NCBI RefSeq assembly: GCF_000711695.1
Contig: NW_013546969.1
Span: forward strand, 53,192-117,191
Direction: 5' to 3'
DNA: 64,000 nt
From: Tilletiaria anomala UBC 951
Lineage: Eukaryota; Basidiomycota; Exobasidiomycetes; Georgefischeriales; Tilletiariaceae
Shown here: in pieces, positions 10,464 to 20,779 of the stretch
Position numbering within the stretch: position 1 is the stretch's first letter
How the letters are laid out: every line of letters starts with the position of its first letter
The notes under the pieces: model-generated
The model's database searches: none
Told to the model about the DNA's origin: nothing
The model's input: the letters and a program-made list of their open reading frames with translations, nothing else
Program-made: the position numbers and the translations under genes

Positions 10464-13400
10464 ATGGCGGCCACCGCAAAGTCACCACGCTACTTTGAGC
10501 AGCAGCCGTCGGAGGTCGAGGCGGTTGCATCTTCTCCAGCCAGCAAGAATGCGGGCACGTTCGGCTCGAACAATACGACCCTCTTCATCTCTGGCTTGCC
10601 CTTCACAGCAACTTCGACAGATCTGAGTACCTTGTTCAGCGACATTGGCCCGTTGCGAAAATGCTTTATTGTTACCGAGCCGCAGTCCAAGCGGTCCAAG
10701 GGTGTCGGATACGTGCAGTATGCCGTCAAGGAGGATGCAGAGCGCGCCTTGTCAGAAATGGACGGCCGAAAGGAAGGAGTCATGGACGGCTCTAGGGCCA
10801 TTAGGGTCGAGTGGGCTAGGAACAGAGCGACGCTCAAGGAGAGGAGCGAGAAGAGGAAGAGAGACGGCGCGGCTGCACCGCAATCAGAGCAGCAGCTTGC
10901 AGCTGAAGAGACCGCCAGCGTCGAACCGCAAGATTCCAAAGTGCCAGCACATACACAATCCAAGCAGCAACAGCGACCAGCCAAGCGACCCCGTCCGAGC
11001 GCCGTACCCTCTGCGACGGCGGCAGACCCAAGCGCTGGCGGTGAAAAGAAAGCAGACGGCCGCGACCCGAACGCAAACCGCACACTTGTCCTGCGAGGCC
11101 TTAGCGCCTGCAAGCCAGCAGCCGATCAAAAGTCGCTCTACAAGCGCGTGCGCAAGATTGGACAGGTCGAGTCGGTCGTCTACCCCGTACCCTCCGAGGC
11201 AGGCGGCGCGTCAGGGGACAGCAACGACAACGGAAAGGGCAAGGGCAAGAAGGGCAGTGGTACAACTGCGTCTGATATGGATACGGACACGGCCTACGTC
11301 ATTTTCCGTACACCCAATCACGCAGCAAGCGCTCTGCCGAACCTGCATAACCGCACGTTCAAAGCAGCCGTGCTGAAAGCGGACCTCAAGCGCACGTGGG
11401 ACGGGCTGAGGCGGTTGGAGTCATCGCTGACGAACCCCGCGACGTTACAGCGCAGGCAAGAGACGATCGCCGCGATCGAGCGCGAGAGCCGCGCGCCGGC
11501 CATCGTGCGCGGCGTTCTGAGCAAGGTCGGTACCAAAGGTGCAAAGGTCGTCGTCAGCAGCGCCGGAAACCATGCGGTAAGGAACGCCGCGCATGTGACA
11601 GTGGCGCCACCGCCATGGAAGCTGAGCGCCGAGGTCGATGGCCGGCTCGCACTGGCTAGAGCCGGAGGCGGCGCAGTTGCTACTGGCAAGATCGAGAAGA
11701 AGAGCAGACTGATCGTACGCAATTTGCCGTTCGACGTGAGTGCCAGAAGCAATAGGAAGTGGAGGTTCACCTAAAAGTGTTCAATGGCTGAAACTCCTCT
11801 TACCTGTGACGAATACAGGTGACACCTGATGACCTGCGTGCCATCTTCCTGCCCTTCGGTCCGCTGTACAAGGTAGATATCCCCCAGACGGCAGCACCAG
11901 CGATCGATAGACGCCGAAAGAGCAAGGCAAAGCGTCAGGAGGATGCGGAGGAGGAAGAGCAAGAAGATGATGAAGCAAGCGATGATGACGAGGTCGAGAT
12001 CGCGGTCAAGGACAACGAAGATGAAGGTAATACCGGAGATGCGAAAGCCCATGCAGAATCAGGTGACGAGGATACGGCAGGCAATGATCAGGGTAGTGAT
12101 GACGAAGGCGACGACGAGAATGATGATGAGGAGTCAGAGGAGGGTCAAGATGACAACAGTGATGCTTCGCCAGAGGCACAAGGCGAGAAGGAGGAAATCA
12201 AAGACTGCGCAACAGCCAGTGACACTCCCACGCGCGGTCGTGGCTTCGCCTTCGTCTGGTTCGTGTCGTACTCGGATGCGTCGACCGCGCTCACGAGTGT
12301 GAATGGCATGTCCATCCAACACGGCGCGGCGGAGCGCCTGGCGTATAAGAGCGCGGTGCACTCGCGCGACAGGCGCCAGATCAAGGTCGTCTGGGACCGT
12401 GTCAAGCGTCTGGCGCAGCCCGCCAGAGTCGTCGCTGTCGACTGGGCGCTTGCGAAGGACGAGTGGCAGAAGAAGCAAGAAGAGGGAGAGGACAGCGCAA
12501 ATGAGGCCGAGCCCGAGGCCGAGGCTGGCACAAAGGAGGAAGCGGGAGAGGAGGACAGTGATCTCGAACCCATGGCCGTAAATGACGGAGATGATGGCGA
12601 CAAAGTGGAAGAAGGCCAACTAACTACGCTTCCTCAACCTGAAGAAGGCACAACCCTCTTCATCCGCAACCTCCCGTTCACCGCCTCTGAAGTGGAGCTC
12701 CGCGATCTTTTCCGTGCGTTCGGTAGCCTGCGCTATGCGCGCATCACAATGGACAAGGCAACAGGCAAGTCCAAGGGTAACGGTTTCGTGTGCTTTTGGA
12801 GCAAGGACAGTGCCGACAAGGTGCTGGATCAAGCTGAGCTCGTGCAGCGCGAGAGCGGCGCCTCAAGCATGACCGGCGCCAATGCCGTCGGCATGAAGAC
12901 GGCAGTGACGGCCAACCCTTTTAGCATGACAGCAGCCTCGTCCGGCGCCACGCCCGCGACGAATCATTACTCGTCGCTGTTGACAGCAGACGTGTCGGCG
13001 CCGCTGGCTGCGAGCCTGTCGCTTCATGGCCGTCTGTTGTCGATTGCGCCTGCACTGAAGCGCGAAGACGCACAGGCGCGCGAGGCGAGTGCGATCGCAG
13101 CGCGCCAGAAGGGGGACAAGCGCAACACATGGCTGCTGCGCGAGGGTGTGCCGTTCCCTAACTCGCCGCTTGCCGGCCGGCTTGGGGGCTCGAGTGAAGG
13201 CGCGGGTGCAACCAAAGGCACGGCGGAGATCGACAAGCGCCTGCAAAGCTTCACAGTGCGGCGCAAGCAGCTCGAGACGAACGCAGCGCTGTTCGTGAGC
13301 AAGACCCGGCTGAGCGTGCGCAACCTGCCGTTGTTCGTGACAGACAAGGTTCTGAAGAAGCTGGCGCTGCACAGCGTCAAGGAATTCGGGCGTGAAGCCA

Positions 13401-14387
13401 AGGCGGGCGAGCGCGAGGACTTGAGTCGGGAGGAGCAAGTGGACTTGACACTTAGCGCCGCGCTGGAACACGGCAGCGAGAGCAAGCGCAACAAGTTCAT
13501 CAAGGAGCGCCCAACGGCGGTGGTGCAGAGCAAAATTGTTAGACAGACGGACCGCCTGGACCCCATCCTCGGCAGCGTCGGCAGAAGCAGGGGATATGGC
13601 TTCTTGGAGATGCGCTCGTTCAAGGACGCACTCAAGGTCGTGAGGTGGGCCAATGCCAATAAAGACGTCACGAAGCTCTTCGTCGAGTGGCACCTGCAAG
13701 AACTGGAAGGTGCCGTCAAGGTCCTCCGCAAAGACATTGCTAGCGGCGCAGAGAAGAAGGAAAGTGGCAAAGGTGCTGCTGCTCCCGCAGGCCTCAGTGC
13801 CAAGGAAGACAATGAGTCACGGCTCAAGCGGTTACTAAAGCGCATCGCCGACATCAAAGAGACAGGCAACAAAGGCTTGGACAAGGGTGAACGTGGTGGG
13901 CTCATCATGATCGAATTCTCCATCGAGAACGTCACCATCACGCGCAAACGTCAGGAACGCGCGGACCACCAGAAGAGTGCAGCCTCCAAGCGCAAGGAGA
14001 GGGTAGGTGTTCAGGTATGCGGAGGGACATTTGCATCGACTGTGATGTGCTGACTTCAACTTGTCCCCTTCTTCCCTTCCCCTCATTCCCTGCGCTACCC
14101 AGGACGGTGATGCTGACCAGGAGGAAGACGAAGCAGCAACCCACCGGGGCCCCTCGACGAGCAAGAGCGACGGCAAGCGACGCGAGAACTGGAACAAGAA
14201 GACGACGTCATCCTCCGGCTCATTCGCTGACGTGAAGCACCTAAGGAAGAAGGCTGACGGAAGGATCAAGGAGGAGAAGGGTAAAACGAGCACCCAAAAG
14301 CATGCTGCCGCCGCCGGCTCTTCCTCCTCGCTCGGACGGATCCTTGGCAAAAAGCGCAAGGAGAGGAAGTTCAAAGGCGCCAAGTGA
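10464..14387 (+). CDS. NOP4: Nop4/RBM28-like nucleolar RNA-binding protein
   Basis: Exons 10464-11735, 11819-14002 and 14103-14387 encode 1246 residues. Nop4 (human RBM28) is a multi-RRM nucleolar protein needed for 60S subunit assembly and pre-rRNA processing. Visible RRM cores: TTLFISGLPF with GVGYVQY (about residues 38-125); NRTLVLRGL (about 203); SRLIVRNLPF (about 413) with its second half GFAFVWF (about 565); TTLFIRNLPF with GNGFVCF (about 702-780); and TRLSVRNLPL (about 920) with GYGFLEM (about 1014). The tail is very basic (KKRKERKFKG). A roughly 95-residue Asp/Glu-rich insert splits the third RRM, and the fifth has a similar-sized spacer. The ATG at 10464 is preferred over upstream in-frame codons because it has a good context (GACATGGCG) and starts the globular part. 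Yeast Nop4 is much shorter (about 685 residues). Confidence 0.9.
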
Positions 14388-16227
14388 GCATGGCAAGGCC
14401 GCATGTCGTGTCCTGGCCACGCTTTCGATCCGCTTGAAAGGGCAAGAAGTGAGGTTCGCGATTCGCACGCCGTCCGCCCCCACTCGATGCCTAAGGAACT
14501 CGATCCAATGTCGCAAGATCGAGCACTTGTGAGGCACACAGCAGGGTTGAGCACCTCGCAAACGCTGTAGTATATCACGCACATCAACATGCAATTGGCA
14601 GGAAGCATTGTACATTACATTGTCGTCCAGATAGACAACGCAGTAACAATCCAGCAAGCGCATCTGCCGGCACACTGTTCATCAGACCCTGAAAACGATC
14701 AGGCGCAGTGCAACGCCCGAAGTGCATTGCGAGGTACGGTAGCTTTTTGAGTATGGGATGATGTCAAGACTGGGGCAGGAAAGAAAGGCTCGCCTCATCG
14801 AGTCAGGCTTTGAATGACGCTTGTGGGACGGAGAATATACAAGGCGATGGATGGATGGATAGATGGGTGCATTAAGCGATCAAGCTTAGCAACCGTCAGG
14901 GCAGTCTGCTCGCTCGTTTGAGCCTTCCATCTTGCAATGCTTTCCTCCTGTTTCACTAGAGGGGCTGAGCCTCTCCGCATTCGCATTCGCAGACGAGCGC
15001 CAAGCCACCAAGGCTAGCGAGGCTTGAGGGCATTTCGCAGCTGCCTATCGCATCAAGGTCCCTCGTAGAGTGAATGATTCTGCAAAACGGTGCTGAGTCG
15101 TTCAGAGCGGTGGTGGGGTCATGGCTGTAGAGTGCGCGGTGAGCCTGCTTTCGGAGAGGCGAGTGTTTAGGGTTGTGCACGACAATGGGCTAGTCGGAAG
15201 TTGGGTCCTGGAATGCGGAATACGGAATGCGGGACTTGACTGCAGACCTCAGCATTTCGTGGACGAAGCGATCATATGGATTTGGGTCATATGCATAGAT
15301 AGATGCAGTAATCCGGAGCAATCATTGTAATGGATAGCAGCCAGTACACATTCGACGCATAGCACTGAGTAATGGACGGACCTACTCGCATACCCCGCAT
15401 TGCAGCTACAGTGTCACCTGTTGACCGCAAGCATAGCCGCCTTGCCATTGCCCCGCCAACGCACCATGTCGGGCAGCAGCGTCGGGCGAGATCCTGAAAA
15501 CCCGGACCGGCCACCGATTTGCCGAGCAGCAGCAGCATCATGACCAACTGCACCAACATCATTACTTCCCAGGCTCACTATTAGGGGCTGCAGCCGGAGC
15601 CGGGCGCAGCACAGCTCCCTGTGAGGCTTTACGGCTCGCGCGCCTCGTCGTTAGTCTCATTTTCGATGCCTTGGGCGGCGCTGGTAGACCCGCGGAGAAA
15701 GCGCGTGCAGCTCCCCCCCCCCCTCCTCGATCCGTGCGGGAAGGCGTCGATGCTCACCATTCGCACCCAACTCACAGGGCTGCATCATGTGTACCTGACA
15801 CGTTCGCAGAGCGGGCAGGAGCTGGCTGGAGGGAGCACGCTTATTGGTTTGCCAACTGGTTCGCTGGCTGGCATCTTATGTTCATACTTGTCTCGCATGC
15901 AACGAAAACGACCCTACCAGATCCAGAAATGACTCAGGACGAGGAATATGAGATCGGCGGAAGACCTTTCTGTCTGGTTGGTGGCCTATCACCTTGAGAA
16001 CTCGTAGTGAAAGGTGGGTTTTCGCCAGGACGTCAATCCTCTCCTTCCCTTATCGCAGGCGGTCTAGCTTTAGATTTAACGGGCTCCCGCGCGTAAATGA
16101 AAGTCGAAAGCGTGAGATCGCCTGTCATAGCTTAGATTGCCTCCCCTCGGTTGGATTTTCATAACAGACGGGGGATCATGATTATGACTCGCATTACACT
16201 GTGACCAAGAGGCGTGAGTCCCTCCTG
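14388..16227. other. intergenic gap with unexplained open frame
   Basis: About 1.8 kb between convergent NOP4 and GCD1. It contains a GGAT-type microsatellite near 14847-14868, a run of about ten or more C near 15710-15722, and a 186-codon open frame (listed separately). No RNA gene was recognised. Confidence 0.4.
15437..15997 (+). other. open reading frame without recognised homology, no ATG near start
   Basis: After a TAG at 15434-15436 the frame stays open for 186 codons to the TGA at 15995-15997. The translation starts Arg/Ala/Gln/His-rich, has a PPPPP stretch made by the C homopolymer, and ends with a Trp/Phe-rich segment (YWFANWFAGWH) and an acidic DPEMTQDEEYE patch. There is no ATG before the C-terminal part, so if real it would be an internal or terminal exon. 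A short ATG frame with good context begins near 15466 in another frame and might supply a first exon. Chance openness in GC-rich DNA is the main alternative. Confidence 0.22.
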
Positions 16228-18733
16228 TCATTGCCCCTCATCGTCATCATCTTCACTCCCCTGGCCATCCTCTTCATCCTCGCCGTTCTCATCGTCAGAT
16301 TCGCACACAAACTTCTCATTCTTGCTGCTCGTATCAGCGGGGACACGGCAGCCTGGTCCGACATCGCAGTCCTTAAGTGTGACGCGCTCACCGACTTTAC
16401 TCCCCGGCGCCAGGAGCGTGTTTTCCAGCTTGGCGCCCTCGCCGACGAAGCAGCCGTCCATGATGACACAGCCCTGCAGCCGGCACGCGCGCCCAATCCA
16501 GCACGAGCGCCCGATCACGCTCTTTTTTACCGTGGTTCGTTCGCCTAGGCGCGTTTGAGCGCCGATCAGGCTGTCCGCGGAGATTTGCGCACTGGCAGCT
16601 GTGCTCGACGCTGTTGCTGTCATTGAGGTTATTGCTGCTGTGGCTGGGAGTGACATTGTTGATGACGGCACGGCCGCGGGTGGGGCTCCAGTGGATGACG
16701 TGTTGTTATTTCCGCCTGCCTCGTATGAGCCAGCCTTGGCAGACACAGGCGCAGACGCAGAGACAGCAGGCAAAGGCGGCACACCTGCACTCCCGCTTGC
16801 ACTTGAATTTCCCGCGGCAGAGGCAGCGGCGAGAAGTTTGAGCACGTATCGATTGCTTTCAATGTACGTCGGAAGCGTGTTCGCGCGCGCAATGAAGCGG
16901 CCGCCTGCTGCCTCGTCATGCTGCTCTGCTCTTGCCGCCGCTGCTGCATCCGCGCCCTTCTGCTTGTCAGCGGAGTTGGTGGCGCCGGACCCAGCAGGGG
17001 CATCGGCAGTGCCGGCGTGAGATGCGCCACGGGGCCGCAAGCGTGCGATTAGCGCTACGCAGCGGACCGGGTTCACCTTCCCTGCTCCCTCGACAGGCTG
17101 ATTCTTGTCGCCATCCTGCGTCTGCGGCGTGAGGTAGGGGGGAGGCACTGGTAGATTGCGCGTGTTGGTGCTTTTGAGGAACGCGGCGAGCATACTGCTT
17201 CCGGCTTGGTCCTCTGCGTCTGCGTCTGCATCGGCGTCGGGGCGTGTATGCTGCCGCGCCCCATCAGTACCCCCTTGTCTGCCGCTTACGTTGGCTGAGG
17301 CGTATGCCACGCTTCCTTCAGCGCTGGCCGCCCCCGCCGCCTCGGCACCGGGGGCCGTCCAGCCGATCTTCTCGAGCAGGCCATTCTGCCAGCTACATTT
17401 GGCCGCGGTGGGCAGGACATGCTCGCGGAGACTCGTGAGGCGGAGCGACCAGCGCTGCAAGAGCGGCGCGAGCAGCGGCATGCTGAGGACGTACGCGTGA
17501 GCGTCGAGCAGGTGCGTCGCAAGCGTCGTGCGTGGGTGCGACCAGAGCAGTGACATGCGCACGTCCATATCGTCATCGTCGGATGAGAACGTCTCCTCAT
17601 CGCGATGCAGGAGCAGCGAGTGTAAAGAGTGCGGGAGGGGCGTCGCCGCACTGCCGCCAGTGCTGCTACTACCTGACGGCCATTGCACCTGCGTGGCAGC
17701 GCCTCCAACCCCACCTGATGGTATCAATTCGGTGCTGGCGTACGCAAAGAGCGCGCGAGGCGGCGCCTCTTTCTCGCGCTCGCGGCCGGTCCCTTCGCCT
17801 GCACCGCGCTCGTACAGCAGAGCGGTGATCGCCGGTGGGGAGGCGTGCGGGAAGCTGGCCTGCAGGTGCGCGGTGAGTAGCGCAGCGAGCGGGAAGGCTG
17901 GGCTGACCAAGTCACACGGCAGGATCAGCGGGTTAGACTGTTGGCAGCGGGGACGTGCTCAATGGTCAGCACATTTGGCAGAAGGCGACCGAGAAAGATT
18001 TTTCCGTCAGGTGACGCACCTGTACTCTCCCAAGCTGCCAGAGCCATAGCAAGAGCTGTGCGGTACCCATGCGCGAGCCCGGACCGCTCCCAAAAGCGGA
18101 CGCTTCGTTTTCAGCCCCTCGCCCTCCCGCGCTTTTCATTCCTCTAGCTGCTCCTCCAGCTGCTGCTGCCGCCGCTGTCGATGTGCCGTCGCCTTCAGAG
18201 GCGGAAGGCCCAGCAGCACCGCCGCCGTGGTCGTGTGGCCCGAGCGGGAAGAGTTCCACGCGAAAGGCAGATGCGTCTGCGTTTGCTGTTGACAAGCCTG
18301 TGCTAGACGATGTAGATTGCAAAGCACTCCACTCGCGCACGACGATATTGACTCTTCCGCTCGCATTACCATGTTGGTGATGCGATTGCTGCGGGTGCGA
18401 AGGCAGCTGCAGCGAACACGTCCTCAGTGTCGCAACGATAGCCGCTTGTGACTCGCGCGCGGCAACGACGATCGCATGGTCTATGCCAGCCGTGCACAGC
18501 AGCTGTAGCGGGTACGCCAGCAGCGGCCGGTTCGCGATCGGTAGCAACGCCTTGATCCCTGCTGCTTCCGCTGCTGAGGGCGAAGAAGAGGAGGACGCAT
18601 GTACTTGCGTGAGCGCCTGCTGCGGGTCGCAGAGCGGGTACAGATTTGCACCGGGCCCGCAGAAAATGATGGGCGTGAACGGCAAGGGAGCAGCTGACGC
18701 AGCGGCTGCTGAAGGAGCGCTGGCAGGCGGCAT
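16228..18733 (-). CDS. GCD1: translation initiation factor eIF2B gamma subunit
   Basis: Exons 18733-18020 and 17937-16228 encode 807 residues. eIF2B is the guanine nucleotide exchange factor for eIF2; gamma pairs with epsilon in the catalytic subcomplex. The N terminus is the nucleotidyltransferase-like fold: PIIFCGPGANLYPLCD, KALLPIANRPLLAYPLQ, then IDHAIVVA. The second exon starts SNPLILPCDLVSPAF, matching the conserved LPCDL element directly at the splice junction. The C terminus carries left-handed beta-helix hexapeptides (SLIGAQTRLGERT, VIGRSCWIG, VIMDGCFVGEGA, about residues 690-770) and a Glu/Asp tail. The protein is much longer than human (about 450) or yeast (578) gamma because of Ser/Ala/Gly-rich insertions. 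I chose the ATG at 18733 (MPPASAP) over an upstream in-frame codon that lacks conserved sequence. Confidence 0.88.
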
Positions 18734-19882
18734 GGTGATCACTTGATTGGCTCGACTCTGCAACCGGATCAGGCTCGGAAGCAAGGGGATGGGTCTATGC
18801 ACCACGTCAAGACGTACAAACGCACGCCGTGGGAAGGTAGCTACAAGCACAACGCGGGAATACGCTGCTGCTGCTACCTGCCTGCAGGCTCTATCCTGGC
18901 CATATGCATATACTCGTATGTACAGCGAACGAGGCGAACTGGGCACGTTGGAAGCACAGCAAAGCGTCCTTTAAAGTTTGGAGATCGTGACTTTTGGCAA
19001 AATACACATTCCGAGTTCCGGACTACCGGAAAAGCGGCTTTAAATGCCAAATTCGAGCTGTCCTCACCGTGACTTTTGGCGTGTCTTTGGGGAAATCACG
19101 GTATTCTTCCTTAGTAACTTGGGTGAGTTGAATCCACCGTACGACTGCGCCAAGGCACAAGTAGGGTTATTCCATCGCTGGCATCCATTCGCTTCCTACC
19201 GTTGGCGCAACCTCAAAGATCTCTTGAGGTTCAACGAAGTTCACGTTGAAGAGGTTGCATGGTTAGGTGATCCCCAGTGAGAATTAGCCGCATTTATCGT
19301 GGACGCTGATCTGCTCTCAGTGCCAATTAACTTGGACATATAAAAGCACTCAGACCTGTGCAGTCGGGACGACCGAGTTTTGCAATTTTAACCCTTGAGA
19401 CGAGGGTTCCGACGACGCAGTAAGATACCCCATCAACATGTAAGATCTCGTCTTTGTTTCTAAACCCATCAACAGCCTCAACAAGTAATGCTTCATATTC
19501 GAACGTCGGCAGAGGCCCAGCCTCGGCAAGAGTTCTATATGGGACAAGCTTACTCTTGAAGGTACCTGCACATGACGCAGTAGCGTCGGCAGCGCGGACG
19601 CGATGGGGCGAAGCGCAGCGAAGCGGCACAGCCCATGGCACACTATCGAACTTCATGAAAGGCTCCAAAGCAGAGTGAAGCTGCAGTGGCTGCGCATGAA
19701 ATCTAGCACCCCGACGATATATAAGGAGCTGCGCACAGCGCCCCCTGAGTCCGTGTAACGTAGAGAAAGTAAAAATGGGTGGTCATCTTACCTTGATCCA
19801 CCGGCGCCCCTTTACATGAGGTTATGTGTCCAACCCATTAGCCTGAAGAAAACACTCAGGAGACTTGACGCAAAGGACCAAG
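18734..19882. other. intergenic, possible decayed transposon DNA
   Basis: No conserved gene. Two near-repeats, GTGACTTTTGGC-, occur at about 18989 and 19069. A minus-strand 113-codon frame at 19327-19668 has no recognised family. A TATATAAGG box near 19717 lies upstream of the copia gag fragment and could belong to an LTR promoter. LTR ends were not found by eye. Confidence 0.35.
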
Positions 19883-20329
19883 ATGTCAGCAAATGCGACT
19901 TCGCCATGGGCCACGGCCAGCATCGAGAAACTGTACGGCGGTAATCGCGACTTGTGGGCTTTCAAAGTCCGAATTCTGATTACGACCGGCCAGTGGGGCT
20001 ACGTGACCGGGATGGTCAGTAAGCCCCTGATCGAAGACGGCGCCGTCACTGAATATGGGTGCAGACAGGAGGAGGCCTTGGCGACACTGACGCTTGGCAT
20101 TGATGACAAGATCGCCGGCTCAATCCGCATGGTGAAGGCAGCTAAAGAGCTATGGACCACGTTAGAAGCAGAGTACCAGCCGAAGAAGGGAGTCGCCCTC
20201 TTTCTCCCCAAGAGAGACTTTTGGACCGTCAAGAAGTTTATCTTGACTGTTGAAGCCAATTCCCAGTATAAAAAATGCTTCCTAACAGAACACCCAGAAT
20301 CTCTCCGTGGGTCCGCCGTGCGCTGCTAA
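19883..20329 (+). mobile_element. Ty1/copia-type gag fragment, truncated
   Basis: Starting from ATG at 19883 (an upstream in-frame codon exists at 19865), the frame shows the N-terminal copia gag pattern: IEKLYGGNRDLWAFKVRIL, then TLTLGIDDKIAGSIRM and AAKELWTTLEAEYQPKKG. In the family this is the start of the gag polyprotein. Similarity fades after about 20250 and the frame stops at 20329. No protease, integrase, reverse transcriptase or RNase H follows, so this is a relic with only the 5' end of the element. The surrounding non-coding stretch may be its decayed LTR and leader. Confidence 0.65.
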
Positions 20330-20779
20330 CAAGTGATTTGGTGGATCTCCAGACTGAAGGCGAGAAACAAAGCGCTGTCTGGTGGACATCATGGCCAATA
20401 GCGCCAAAAGGCTTTGAAATGTGCAAGGTGCATGCCAGAGGAAAAAGACAGCCAATCATCGAGGATGCCATATGCAAGGTGAGGGTGACAGTACATACGA
20501 GCGCATGACAATACAGAAAGGGGGGCAATGGCAAGAAAAGGGGGTAACGGTGACAGCGCGCGAACTGGGCGTCCATCGCAGGGTAGCAAAACAAGAGCAG
20601 GGTGATTGATGCACGGTATGCATGAGAAAGCAAAGATGACAAGAAGTGGATGCAATACCTCCTTCCCACTTGAACCCTTCCCAAGAAGCGATTTGGTCTA
20701 TAAAAGAAGCTTGCTCGACAGAAGGAAAAAGAAAGGGCGAGCGGGCCCTACTTCGCATGTTCCCTATTTTTTCAAGTAA

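Noticed and set aside
13024-13947. 307-codon minus-strand frame opposite NOP4
   Set aside because: It lies entirely antisense to conserved RRM coding sequence, and its Ser/Arg/Leu-rich translation is the usual shadow of GC-rich codon use.
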